Positions 50,301 to 61,749 of a stretch of DNA of 64,000 nt are shown piece by piece; position 1 is the first letter of the stretch; every line of letters starts with the position of its first letter. A model generated the notes under the pieces. The model was not told the DNA's origin, searched no databases, and saw only the letters and a list, made by a program, of their open reading frames with translations. The stretch is from Raphanus sativus (Eukaryota > Streptophyta > Magnoliopsida > Brassicales > Brassicaceae), in the NCBI RefSeq assembly GCF_000801105.2, contig NC_079517.1, positions 14,818,001 to 14,882,000 on the forward strand, written 5' to 3'. A program made the position numbers and the translations under genes.

Positions 50301-51345
50301 AATTCAAGGCTACTCCAGAAGTGACAGTGATGCGTGTGTATACACTAAGGAGACGTCAAATGGAAGTCTAGTGTATCTGCTGCTGTACGTAGACGATATG
50401 CTACTGGCAGCTCAAGACATGAAGGACATAAGAAGGTTGAAAGATCAGTTGGAGTCGAGTTTCGAGATGAAAGATTTGGGGCCAGCTCGCAGAATCTTAG
50501 GCATGGATATTTTCAGAGACAGAGAGAAGGGTATTCTAAGACTGTCTCAATCCGTGTACATCAAGAAAGTCATTGCGAATTTTAGAATGCAAGATGCCAA
50601 GACTGCTGCTACCCCAATAGGAGCTCACTTAAAGCTCTCATCGGTGAAAGACGCAGAGGAGTGCATAGATACTGATGAGATTACTTACGCGTCTGCAGTA
50701 GGAAGCATCATGTATGCTATGGTGGGTTCTAGGCCTGACCTTGCGTATGCAATTGGCCTAGTAAGCAGGTTTATGAGTAGACCGGGTGAAATCCATTGGG
50801 AAGCTGTGAAGTGGCTTCTGCGTTATATGAAGGGATCATCAGATGTTCAGCTGGTTTATACAAAAGATAAGGAAATAAAGATTCAAGGCTACTGCGACTC
50901 AGACTATGCTTGAGATCGTGACGGAAGCAGGTCCTTATCAGGTTATGTATTCACGGTTGGAGGAAACGTCGTGAGTTGGAGATCAAGCTTGCAGCCAGTG
51001 GTGGCGCTATCTACTACTGAGTCGGAATACATATCACTTACAGAAGCAGTGAAAGAGGCAATGTGGCTTCGAGGTCTTCTATCAGATTTTGGGATCACAC
51101 ATGGGCCAGTTCAGGTGTGGTGTGATTCCCAGAGTGCGATATGTTTGTCTAAGAATGCTGTCTTCCATGAGCGAACGAAGCATATGGCTGCCAGATATAA
51201 CTTCATCAGAGACATCGTCGAGAAGAAAGAAGTTGAAGTGTTGAAGATTCACACGAGCAAAAATCCGGCTGACATTCTAACGAAGGTGGTGCCGGTGAGT
51301 AAGTTTAACGCAGCGTTAGGCTTACTCAGAGTCATTCAAGCCTAA
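47301..51345 (+). pseudogene. Copia gag-pol, disabled
   Basis: Gag starts at the ATG at 47301 (FDGTGDFSLWTIRMMAHF). A one-base gain in an A-run near 47860 shifts the frame. The CCHC zinc knuckle (YCKKEGHVKAEC) has a stop at 48082-48084 between its first two cysteines. Protease DSGCTHHM, the integrase zinc region (LWHSRLGHMSYKNL) and the core Asp in LRTDNGLEF follow. A stop at 49540-49542 separates integrase from reverse transcriptase (YVDDMLLAAQ). A stop at 50911-50913 interrupts RNase H, which resumes with TTESEYISLTEA and ends at 51345. With four breaks the element cannot act alone but could be mobilised by a relative. Confidence 0.93.
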
Positions 51346-51452
51346 AAGGTTTGAGCCATGCCAGATGGTGTAAGTCTAGAAGGTGAATCCACTGGGAAGA
51401 ACAAAGTCGACTGTTTGGTTTAAGGAGGAGCGTGTCAAGCCTAAGTTCAGCT

Positions 51453-51464
51453 CAAAGAGGAGTA
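51453..51464 (+). promoter_or_regulatory. Polypurine tract of the Copia element
   Basis: CAAAGAGGAGTA immediately precedes the 3' LTR; purine-rich, as needed for plus-strand priming. Confidence 0.8.
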
Positions 51465-51954
51465 TGTTGGTATGTGATCTGCTCTTAGTCTTGCGTTGTT
51501 GTTATTAGGTTGTTACTCCGGTTTATTAGTTAGTTAGGAGTCGGTTAGACTGGTTTGAGGTTTGTTCAACTGGTTTAGTACTTACTCTCTGGTTAGGCTT
51601 GTAACCCCTTCGGTTTATTAAGAAAGGGGATTAGGGTATAAAGAGAGTTAAGTTGAGACTCGATAGATTAGCTGAGTGTGAGTAGAGACGACGAAGACCT
51701 CTGTATCATCATCATCTCCGATTGCGAGTGGTGTCCTTTGTTCTAGTGGATTTGCTAGACTGAGTCTGGCCCCAGAGATTAGTTCTCCATATCGAAGAGA
51801 TACCCTGGATTATCAATCGTGTGTCTCTTGCTTTTACTTTTCTTTTCTCTTCTGCATCTCTTTGATTCTTGAGTGGTGTGAGGTTACAAAGAGAGATCGA
51901 TTGTGCATTGAGCTTGTTGATTCATCTTGAGTCAACTAGTAAGCTTTCTCAACA
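51465..51954 (+). repeat. 3' LTR
   Basis: 490 bp, same length as the 5' LTR with about nine transition differences and no indels. Confidence 0.95.
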
Positions 51955-51959
51955 ATTTT

Positions 51960-52369
51960 GTATATTATTTTGTATTATGAATGATAGATATTAGATAGTT
52001 TCTTTATTAGTCTAGCATGGATTATGCGACCATATCATAAGTTTGAACACAACTGCAAGCCCGTGAGTAAAAGGAGTTGACTAGACCAGCGAATTGAGTA
52101 GTCATGCGCGACGCTACCCTAATATTCCAACACACGATAGAATTAAAAAGCCATGCCACAAATGGTCTATGCCACGTATATACTTAAGGGGGTCCCACTT
52201 TTATCAAGAAACCAGAAAATAAAAGTATTATTATAAAAAAGAGTAACTCAATATATATACAATATCCACCCATTAACTTGCCACAGAGATTTCTTCCTCT
52301 TTACTTTTTCGTCACCACCATCTATCCCTCTCTATCTCTCTCTCTCCCAAACGGTTGAAGATTCCGACC
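51960..52369. other. Promoter region of At1g80610-like gene
   Basis: The Copia element ends 415 bp upstream of the start codon. AATATATATACAAT near 52249 may serve as the TATA region; a CT-rich leader (52320-52348) precedes the ATG. Confidence 0.5.
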
Positions 52370-54944
52370 ATGTCAGGCGAAAACTGGACTCACGTGGCCA
52401 TGTCTGACGACTCGTTGGTGGCCGACGCGCTGCTTCAGCTCCGTCACTCTGAACCGACGAAGAAGAGCGACGCATCTCTCGTCAAGCTCAAGTGGAGCGT
52501 CCGTCAACGTAGATCAAGAAAAGGAGACCAAACGCGAGCCAGCCCCACCACTCCTCTTTCCTTGAGCGACGCCACGTCTCTCAGCGGCGGTGGCGGTGTC
52601 ACCACCGTGGAAGGCCTTGACGAGTCCAGCGCCACCGTAAAACCATTTGAGACCTTTAGATCTAAGGTTTGTCTGATCATTTCACTCCATTTTTTGGTAT
52701 TTGAAAACTATGTGATGGCCGTAATAGACTCGTAGATACTGTTTATGTGCGTGTGTGACGAACGTATCCCTCGTGATGCGGTGCGTTGATTTTCTTTCTT
52801 GTTTATATCCTTTGCCTTACCTACACGACGAGACTTTTTAGTTGTTCTCTTGTGGGTATTTTCGTCATTTAGGATCCACGATCGGCTTACTCGTGTAGGT
52901 ACAACGACTTTTGGTTGACAGAAATACCCCCAGCCGTGGACTCAAAATTAGGTTTTTTTTTTTTCCTTTTCCAAGAAACTAATAAACCTATCTTTAGATT
53001 TAGTTGTCTTCTTGGAAATACTTCTCGATTTGAGTTTGAAACTGATGAGTTCGGTCGTCTCTGCTTTTTGCTTCTTTTTGCAAACAAAAGAGTCACGTTT
53101 CCCACTTTTGGTGCATCTCTTTCTTTCTGCGTTACGGAAAAGACTAAAAAGCCCCTCACATCAAAGGAATGTGTTTTTTAGTCAAAAATCAAAATCACCG
53201 ATGCAGCCTTCAATGCTGACAAGGAAAAAAAACACATTCATTATTAACAAAATGATGAAAGACCCCTTGTCATAAGATGAGCTCCTTTAGACGGTAAAGG
53301 GTATGTCGGTCAATGCGAGAGATTATCGCTGGCATTATTTATCATTTATGGGGTTTGGGAGACGTTTCTCGTGGAATTGAATTTAAGGTTTAGAGTACGA
53401 GTGGATTAGGTACGTGTGTGGTAGAGTTTTGTGGGGAGAACAGTTATCAAATGTGGCGCAGTGAACAGTTACTAGTAAGGACTCAGACTCAGGCTCAGAG
53501 CCAGTGGTCAATCTCAGTTGTTGCCAGCGATTCGGTTCTTGTGATTTGTCCGTTAGTTTATATTGGTGACAGTTTGTTGAGTTAGACATTAGTTAAGATT
53601 GTTTTCTGATTTTCAAGTTGACTTTAGTCGGTGGTTAATATTTGTTTTCTTTCTTTTGAGATCAAAGTAGAGAGTCTACAACTAAAGAAGAGGAGAATTT
53701 TTGGGTTTAATAAAAAACGATAATTAAGGACAAGTGGTGTTGTTGTGTGGAGAATACGTGACACTAATTGGGGTTGGAGGAGAAAGCATGACGTGTGAAT
53801 GTTACTACCAAACACACGCGTTAAAGTCTCAGATCTCACGCTCCACTCACGTGATTCTAGTTTTTTTGTTTCTAAATAGTAGTATCTTCCTCTTTATGTT
53901 TTTTTTTCCTTTTTTCTTTTCTTTTGAGGGCATAAGTTGTTGACCAACAAGATTCTTCTGAATTAACACGGTTTGAATTGTTTTCTAAAGATCACGAAGT
54001 TTTAGCATTGTATTTGTTTAATGCTAACCAGAGATGATTCTTTTGTTAACGTGCCCCTAAAGACTGTTGAATGGTAGGTGTGTGGTTACTTTATAGAAAT
54101 GATAATAGAAAACGATATTAAGTTTGTTTAATGGTATCAGTTTGGTGTGATTATTGATTTTTTGGCTGGCTTTTATCTGGTGGTGTCGTAAGTCGTAAGC
54201 CATAATCTGAATCTTGGGTTTTGGTGTCCAGGTTTCTCAAACGTGTGTAATAACAACAACAACTCTTTTCAAGAGATCAAGGAAGAAAAAGGTAAAAAAC
54301 AGAAAAGACATACTACTTCTTTATTCACTGGCACTGTTAATATTAATAATAGTCCTAGCCCTTGACTTTGGTTCAGTTCCAACCAGGCAATATCCATAGC
54401 TTGTTTGAATATGTTTAGATGTAGAGTTTTGAGCTCTGACAAGGATATCATTACATATTGGCCAGTTTTGTCTAATAAGTGCGTCCTTTTGGACAGACTT
54501 TGGCGGAGCTTAAAGGTGAGGAAGTCATGCTCTTGAAGGAAAGCAAAGGCCTGAAAAATGTACAAACCTCATTTTGGCTTTCTTCTGTATGTCTCTCTAT
54601 TCTCCGTGCTAATCTTCGATTGGCCTTTTTTTTTTCTTTAATCAGGAATTAGCACGTATGCGCGATTTGGTCGAGGAACAAAGAACAAGAAACAACGCTC
54701 TAAAGAAGATGAAGGTGACCACATCTCTCTCTCTCTTAGACATTCACTATGTTCTTTTTTTTCCTTGCTCTCTAGACATTCACTTATAATCATGTAACTC
54801 GAGTAGATTATTTTCTTATCTATACAGGCTGAATCACAATCTGCCGTGTCCTGCAAACGTGCTTTCCAACAAGGCTCCTCCTTTTTGCTCCCTGACCTAA
54901 ACATGCCACTAGATTCAGACATGAGCCCAGAAGTTATATGCTGA
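52370..54944 (+). CDS. Unknown coiled-coil protein with DLNxxP motif (At1g80610-like)
   Basis: Five exons (52370-52666, 54232-54291, 54497-54559, 54646-54714, 54828-54944) join in frame to 201 aa. The start is the ATG in ACCATGTC; a frame-extending TTG upstream is not used. The N-terminal half is basic and Ser/Thr-rich (KLKWSVRQRRSRKGDQTRASP). A basic KRSRKKK patch follows, then a leucine-rich coiled-coil segment (LAELKGEEVMLLKES to LARMRDLVEEQR). Near the C-terminus LLPDLNMP fits the DLNxxP type of EAR repression motif. Nuclear location and a repressor role are inference only. It matches At1g80610 and its paralogue At1g15800, both uncharacterised to my knowledge. Intron 1 is unusually long (1565 bp). 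Confidence 0.85.
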
Positions 54945-56350
54945 ATGAGCATATTATTCTTTTGTTTTTCCATCATACCCCACTATACCTCCTTCCACAA
55001 CCATCTTTTTTTTAACTGTAACTATATGAATATGAACAAGATAGATTAATCCTATATATCCTCACCCATTTGGCCATTTCCCGTGGCTGCTGTTCGAGTT
55101 TATGTTTCTTGACATATCTCTTTCTCTAGCTGGTAGTATGATGTTTTTGATTTGCCACTCTCTCAAGTGATTCTCATTTTTCCTCATTTTCATAGGTTAA
55201 TGGATATACACTTGTTCTATATTTCTTATTGCAAGATCACATCGGCCTTTCTATCAATGTAAAACGTTACAGACCTTTTTATTACGCTGTAATTTGATTA
55301 ATGTATAACATTAGTGTCATATGATCTCCTCTCCAACAAATTTTAAAAACTGAATCAATAGTCAAACGAAAAAAGCTTTTGGTTCATGGGTTCGACCGGA
55401 TTTTAGTAGGATCTTTATGTTTAATCATAGAATAAAAAGTTGAATAAAATTTTACAAATATAATTGAATTTTAGTTATTAAAGTTGTTAATAAAAATAAC
55501 TATATATAATAAAATTTTAAATACAACAAATAAAATATATATAAAAGCTTTTATTTGTAGCAGTACTTTCCATAAATGCAGCTATATTGGTTTTTAAAAA
55601 CTTTTTAATAAAACTGATTTTGGTAGAGTAAGTTTTTTTTTTTGAATTTGGAGTAAGTTATAAACAAAATTTATCTTTATCTATCTAATCCGGATATTCC
55701 CTCGGTTTAATTTTGGTTTGAACGGTGCAGTCTGATTTTTAAAACACTGTTCTCTGCAGTCTTTCACATCTATCGCTAATTTTTGTTGGCAGTTTTAATT
55801 CAAAAGTCAAAACCATCAGTCCTAAATTTAATCTATTAATTTATAGTTAGTCTATTATGGAAAGACTTGGTGAGCATGGCAAGAGAGAAGGAAGAATAAT
55901 GAAACTAAAATTAAGAATTATTGTGCTATTCATCGTTATAATAAATTTAACCGGGGAAGATGAAAACCAAAGGAAGGCGAAAGAAGTTATGGAAGGACTT
56001 GGGAATCAAGGCGAGACATCTTTTATTAACTGAGTCACTATAACTAATGTTTCGATTAGTGTTTTTGGTAATGATAACGATTCTGTTTTATATTTTGGCT
56101 CCGCCCCTAACGATCGAACTCATTCCTTACCAAACTTAAAACTTTGTTGTATATATGTTTTGCCAGATACTCTGTTAATAACACAAATGAATATACAAAA
56201 TTTCATAAAATAATTTTATAAGATGAAAATAAACTATACTGAATAAAGTTAACATGTTTTGTTTGTAACTTTGGTAGTCTCTCTCTTCGCTTTTTCTTTT
56301 TGTTTGTTGATAATTTTTTTTTACTGAAATCTTTTTTTGAAGTGCTCTTA
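54945..56350. other. 1.4 kb intergenic
   Basis: 3' flank of the preceding gene, then AT-rich DNA. No gene or transposon end recognised. Confidence 0.5.
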
Positions 56351-57204
56351 GAACATCTTCAAAAGATTTTAAATATAGAGTTTTTTGTTTTCTAAAAAAC
56401 ATTCAAAACTTCAAATTTAGAGTTTTGAAGATTGCAATTTTATATTTGAAGTTTTACTATTGAAAATTCATCTTTTTATTTACATTTTGTTCCTTACAAT
56501 TAATCTCACATCAATTTATAAGTATTTTTCGTTTATCATTTTAACCTTTAAAATTTTATATCTCATAAATATTTCAGATTAATTTTTATAAATTCAAATT
56601 TCACATATACATTTAAATAAAATTTTAAAATAATATTTGAATGATTTTAAAACTAGAATTAGACAACAAAAATATTACAAAAGAAACTTAATAACTTTTT
56701 TTTAAAGTACATGAAGTCATTTTTGTTACACAAATTTAAATATTACAACAAGACTAATAGTCAGGTAAATTTGTTCCAAGACCTCCAAAATCTCCAAAAT
56801 ATTATCTAAACAATTTTTTATAACCAAAATAGAATATTACAGAAATAATTTTATGGGATAATATAGTATTTTACTTGTATTTTAATATTTAATTAATAAT
56901 TTTATGGGATAATATAGTATTTTACTTGTAGTTTAATATTTAATTATGTATTTCTGTTTATAATTTTATTTTAAGTATAAGATTTTATTAATTAATATTA
57001 CTATAATATTTTATATATGTACTAGTTATTTATAAAAGTTTTATGGATTTATATTAATTATGACAAATATAAAAATAATTGAATAAAATATAAATAATTT
57101 TGAAATATGTTTGAAGTTTTTCTTTTGAAAAAGAATATTTTGAAATTTCAGACATAGAGTTCTGAAAACTCTAGAATAGAGAATTTTTTTTTTTGAAAAT
57201 GTTC
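56351..57204. mobile_element. Harbinger-type MITE carrying an ORF1 tail remnant
   Basis: Left end GAACATCTTCAAAA and right end TTTTGAAAATGTTC are near-perfect inverted repeats, flanked by TTA (56348-56350) and TTG (57205-57207). Inside, on the minus strand near 56763-56800, the sequence reads YFGDFGGLGTNLP, matching the tail found in the palindromic element at 61-63 kb. Otherwise AT-rich and non-coding. Confidence 0.65.
56844..56945. repeat. 51-bp tandem duplication
   Basis: Two head-to-tail copies of a 51-bp AT-rich unit (56844-56894 and 56895-56945) differing at about one base, inside the MITE. Confidence 0.85.
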
Positions 57205-57433
57205 TTGTACTCCTCTTTTAGTAATCAGTTGTTTTTGTACATCATAGATATATCAACCACACATGTTGAACATTCTATGGACGAGACATGGGTAGGTTTG
57301 TTATAAGAAACCAATTCAATGATTTTGGGACAGAAATGAATGTCATCGTCTGGCGTCAAATTAAATTCAGTAACTACGAGTAACAATTACTACCTCCATG
57401 GGGTTCTTCCCATTAGGATTCTTAATATATGTA

Positions 57434-58158
57434 CTAGATTTTGACCTGCGCTTTCAAAGCGCGGGTTTATGTTTGGTGAAAATTTTATATAATCACATTT
57501 ATATAATCCGTCTTGTATATGTATTTATATAATCCGTCTCATATATGTATTTTATATCCAGATTTATGTTCGGTAAAACTATATTATACATGTATTTTTA
57601 GGTTTTTAATTTTGAATTAGATATTTTAAATATAAATCAATGTAACAGTTTTATAGTTTTGATCGGTGTTTTGAAATTCGACTTAGACCTGCGGTTGAAC
57701 GGATTACCGGTTGATCAAAGATAAATTCAGTTCGGGTTTGAAAAAAAAAATTTAAAAATCCAATAAAAACTACTAAAATCGAAATCCGGTTACCGGTTGA
57801 ACCACTGGTTGAACCAATAAACAATTTTTATTTTTTATAAATAATTTTTGTTAAATAGTTGGGATTATATTTAGGAAAAAATCGGTTTAAAACCAAACCA
57901 TTAAATAGTTTGAGAAAAAAACGATGCAGTTTCAAACATGTCCGGTTGGAAAAATATTAAAATGATGCAGTATCAAACACGGAATAATCACATACCAAAA
58001 TTAAATTAGGAAGCCGGTGGTTAATGACAGACCAAAAACAATTAAAAGAGAAACCAATGCAGAATGTCCAAAATATCATTAATGAATACAAAAGAAAGCC
58101 TCTTTAATAGAGGTAAACTGAGTAAAAATCCAAATGTGCTTGTACTTTAATAGTATAG

Positions 58159-58159
<1 letters not shown>
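57434..58159 (-). mobile_element. Complete non-autonomous Helitron
   Basis: On the minus strand it starts TCTATACTATTAAA (from 58159), the usual Brassicaceae Helitron 5' end, and finishes with a GC hairpin (GCGCTTTGAAAGCGC, 57462-57448) followed 10 bases later by CTAG (57437-57434). Flanking bases on that strand are A before and T after, the expected AT insertion site. 726 bp, no transposase. Confidence 0.85.

Positions 58160-58160
<1 letters not shown>

Positions 58161-58191
<31 letters not shown>
58161..58191. repeat. (TA)n microsatellite
   Basis: Uninterrupted TA run directly beside the Helitron 5' end. Confidence 0.95.
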
Positions 58192-58197
<6 letters not shown>

Positions 58198-58272
58198 GAT
58201 AAGTAATTGTGGATCCCATAATTATTTACGTATATATAATATATACATACATATATATATACATAATACATA

Positions 58273-58511
58273 CTCCTTCCGTTTCATATTACTTGTCGTT
58301 TTAAGTTTATGCACACATGTTAAAAAAACATTTAATTTTACATATTTACAAAATAAAAACACTATTACCAATATACCTAATCATATATCAACCAATAGAA
58401 AAATAGAATAAATAATATTATTAATAAATTTTGCATTGAAAATCGAAAATGACACTTATTTTGAAACAAAAAATTTCCTCTAGAACGACAAATAATTCGA
58501 AATGGAGGGAG
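58273..58511. mobile_element. Stowaway-type MITE
   Basis: Inverted ends CTCCTTCCGTTTCA and TCGAAATGGAGGGAG, flanked by TA (58271-58272 and 58512-58513). These are the conserved CTCC(C/T)TCCG ends of Tc1/Mariner-derived Stowaway MITEs. 239 bp, non-coding. Confidence 0.9.
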
Positions 58512-58519
58512 TATACTAA

Positions 58520-59323
58520 GAGCATCTCCAACCCTATGCTATATTTGCCTCTATACTCTATAATAGAGTAAAATCTACTCCAACTCATCTCTATTTATTC
58601 CTCTAAAATAGAAATTTGCTATTTTCACCTCTATATTTAGAGGAAAAAATAACATTCCTCTATAATAGAGGCATACTTTTTTATTTGCAAAATGGTCCTT
58701 TAACTTTTTGTGATTATAATTAAAATACATGTTTATAGATAAATATAATTCTTTTTACATATAATAACACATTTTTAGTTTACATAATAATTTTAAACTT
58801 TCACAATTATAAATAATCATAAATAAAAATACTATTAATTTATTCAAAATTGAAAAAAATAACAAATGAAATTTAACGTTTTATTTAACTGAAACTAAAA
58901 TTAAAATTTAACTATTAATTTTTTTACATATCTTTAACATATTAATAAAAATCTTTATGTTCAACATAAATATTAATCAATATTTCTCACTTCGAAATGC
59001 ATTAACAAATTATTTATGTGAAAATAAAGTATTATGGTTAGGTAATGTTTACTTTATTTTATTTTATTATATATGGTAGCTTTTTGTAATAAAAAATTAG
59101 TTTAAATAATATTGCAATTTTATGAAAATTAAAAAGATTACATGATTAGATGAATTTCAATATTTATAAATAAAAGGTCTTAGTTGTAATATAATAAAAG
59201 AATCTTTTAAGAATATTCTTTTTTAGAGGAAGAAATAGAAAAATACATTGAAGAAAAACACATCTCTATTATAGAGTTCCTCTATTATAGAGGAAAAAAT
59301 AAATAAATACATAGGAGATGGTC
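58520..59323. mobile_element. Harbinger-type MITE (TAA target duplication)
   Basis: GAGCATCTCCAACCC at the left and ATAGGAGATGGTC at the right, flanked by TAA (58517-58519 and 59324-59326). CTCTATAATAGAG-type palindromic motifs recur toward both ends. 804 bp with no coding sequence. It abuts the Stowaway element on the left. Confidence 0.75.
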
Positions 59324-59326
59324 TAA

Positions 59327-61037
59327 GAATCCATTGAGAGAGACTGGAAGGTAGTCTTAAATTGATAGAACGAATGCGAAATTACTCAAAGAGAGAGTTA
59401 CAAAAAGGGACACATTGTGACTTTTGTTAACATTAAAAGACACATTGTAAATTTAGCAAATTTAGCACACAATATGTGGCCAGCTGTTCTTTTTAAGACC
59501 ATACTGACCTTGCTTTTCTATAAAAAGGAATTGTTTTTTTTTGAAGCAACCGTGGAATTAGAAAGGTGTTTGAACTAATGGAAATTATTTTGGACTGTTA
59601 GATGAGTTTTATGTAAGAAGATCCGACGGCTTACGGATGGTTTGGTTGTAGTGTTTATTAAATGAAGTTATGTGCAATTAATGGATGAACAAAATCTACG
59701 AAGGTTGGTGTCCCGGTTCATTTCTAAAGATAATAGTTAAAAAGCTCTATCTTTTGTTATTATTATTCATTTTACATTTTATGTATTTCTTTGGTTTTTA
59801 ATCAGTTTTAAGATATGTAAAACTATTATAATTGATTCAATAAGTTCTAATTTTTATTCTCTATAACTTGACATCCATTTTCATATATATATTTTTTATA
59901 TTTTAACATTTATACAATATATAGATATGGATGGAAAACTCGTAGACGGAGAGACGTGGATATGATTTCTATGATTATATAGACATGTGTGGTTATGTTT
60001 TTGTGGACATAACATGATGGATATACTTTGTATAAAAGCTAACTAAGTGTGATCACTGCGTACTTGATGGATATATATTTTGTATAGAACCTAACTAACA
60101 AAGTATATACATAACATAATTGATATACTTTGTCTGATCACTGCATATTTGTTCATCAACTCTCATGTCCACAACCACCACATCCACACAGTTGCCGTCA
60201 CACTGATCACATATACACATCCTATGTCCATAGCAATCACATCCACACCTGGCATATCCACGAAAATGTTATTCACACCTATAGAGGAAGCAAATATGGC
60301 AATTACCGCCATCTCCATAACCACCGACCTTCGCTTCATATGTGTCATTGCCATCTCCATAACCACTACGCCACCACTATGGTAACCACCACCTTTTCCA
60401 CGTCTGTTTCTAACTCTCTATCACCTTCTCTTTCATAACCACAATCTCCATAATCTCAATCGCCTCTTCTAAATCTGCTTCTAATTTTCTTTCACCTCCT
60501 TTTCCATAACCACAATCTCCATATCCATAACCATCACCATCTCCACCACCGTATCCACCGCCATCTTGACCATGACCTCCACTAATTCTTCCAATAGCAT
60601 CTTTTATGGATTCTCAATTTCTCATATGTGAAAGTGACAAACATAAACCCTTTTCATCTTCCAATCTCACAATCAGTGACGAACTTAAACCCCTCTTCAC
60701 TTCCCAATCTCGCTTCTTGTCATCGTGAACCAGCCGACGCACCATCAATTTTCTTAGCCGTAAAAATTCATAGATCACCGATTGAAAAAAAAAATCTGGA
60801 TTTTAATGGTTCTGTGATTTTAATGATCATCGTAAGAAAAAGGGAGAAAATATAATCAAGAAAAAGAACAAAATGAGAAAGGGGATCTGAAGATTTTGTG
60901 CTATCGATGCAAAATAATATATAAAAAATATCTATAATCTATTATTTACTCAGACACGTGAATGTCTAATACAAGGACAAAATAGATAAAAAGACATGAG
61001 AAAGTGTTTTCCAAACTCAAAGTCTCTTTATGAGTAA
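59327..61037. other. 1.7 kb intergenic with low-complexity block
   Basis: No gene recognised. 60150-60600 is a degenerate repeat of CCATAACCACC/CATCTCCA-type units, described separately. Short direct repeats of GATGGATAT and TATACTTTGT occur at 60010-60130. Confidence 0.5.
60150..60600. repeat. Degenerate CCATAACCACC low-complexity repeat
   Basis: Irregular repeats of CATCTCCATAACCACC-like units. On the minus strand they read GGTTATGGAGATGG and could encode Gly/Tyr/Asp-rich peptide, but stops interrupt it. The plus-strand ORF (60130-60438, His/Thr-rich) is a composition artefact. Probably decayed transposon or gene-fragment DNA. Confidence 0.5.
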
Positions 61038-61354
61038 TTAGAGCATCTCCAACAAACCCCTTCATTTTTTGTAGGGTCCACCTTCAAAATAAAGGGTTGA
61101 AGGGGTGATTCTCCAATGATGACCTTCAATTTTTTTTTCTTGAAAGCTTATATTTTACACTTTAGTCCTCAATTTCAGTAATAGTTCATTATAGTCATTA
61201 AAATTTTATAAATTAACAGTAAACACATATTAATATTTATTATTGACATAATTAGTAAAAATATTTAATTATAACATCAAATTACTTATAATAAAAGATA
61301 AAAAACATAAAAACATAAATTTACATATAATAATAAACATAAACAATTCAAATT

Positions 61355-61399
<45 letters not shown>

Positions 61400-61406
61400 T
61401 ACAAAA

Positions 61407-61631
61407 CTAATCAATACGATTATTTCCGTAATGCTCCCAAATATGCTCAATCAAAGCATTTTTAAGTGCTAAATGAGCATCCTTATTTTTTATTCGAAGA
61501 TTATGTGCTAAAAATTGTTGAAAACGCATATCTTCGTTTATGGCCATCTCAACATTTATTGGCAGAGCCGGTCTTGCATCTCGAATCGGTGCATTGATAT
61601 CTCGTTCATCTTCAATTATCATGTTATGCAT
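61407..61631 (-). pseudogene. Harbinger transposase C-terminal remnant (left arm)
   Basis: 74 codons starting MHNMIIEDERDIN and ending WEHYGNNRID. The HNMIIEDERD motif marks the last part of the DDE nuclease of plant PIF/Harbinger transposases and the ALP1-like host proteins derived from them. The catalytic core is absent, so it cannot transpose. Confidence 0.85.
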
Positions 61632-61659
61632 TATAATGCATGTATATATACAAAAAAGA

Positions 61660-61749
61660 ACTCAGCAACAACAAACCGAAGAGAATGCTCAAAATTCATA
61701 TCGAGAATACTTTGGTGATTTTGGAGGTTCAAGACCAAATTTACCTTAA
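61660..61749 (+). pseudogene. Harbinger second-ORF tail remnant (left arm)
   Basis: Plus-strand end QNSYREYFGDFGGSRPNLP and stop. It reads away from the transposase tail only about 30 bases off. The same motif occurs in the MITE at 56351-57204. Identity as the DNA-binding ORF1 of a Harbinger element is inferred from partnership with the transposase piece. Confidence 0.6.

Larger units (their letters stand above)
46772..51954 (+). mobile_element. Complete but defective Ty1/Copia LTR retrotransposon
   Basis: 5183 bp with two 490-bp LTRs, each starting TGTTGG and ending TCAACA. Flanked by a 5-bp target duplication ATTTT (46767-46771 and 51955-51959). A primer binding site for initiator Met-tRNA and a purine tract lie beside the LTRs. 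Protein order Gag, protease, integrase, reverse transcriptase, RNase H defines Copia. The LTRs differ at about 9 positions by eye, all transitions (about 1.8%), so insertion is recent. The coding region carries one frameshift and three internal stops. Confidence 0.96.

Noticed and set aside
47301..51345. Plant viral insertion
   Set aside because: LTRs, primer binding site, 5-bp target duplication and Copia domain order identify an ordinary LTR retrotransposon; no movement or coat protein domains.
60130..60438. His/Thr-rich 102-codon frame
   Set aside because: Arises from CCATCC/CCACC repeats; no start context, no homologue recognised.
61540..61749. Whole 69-codon frame as a gene
   Set aside because: Its first half is antisense to the transposase tail; only the last 29 codons look like a true coding remnant.
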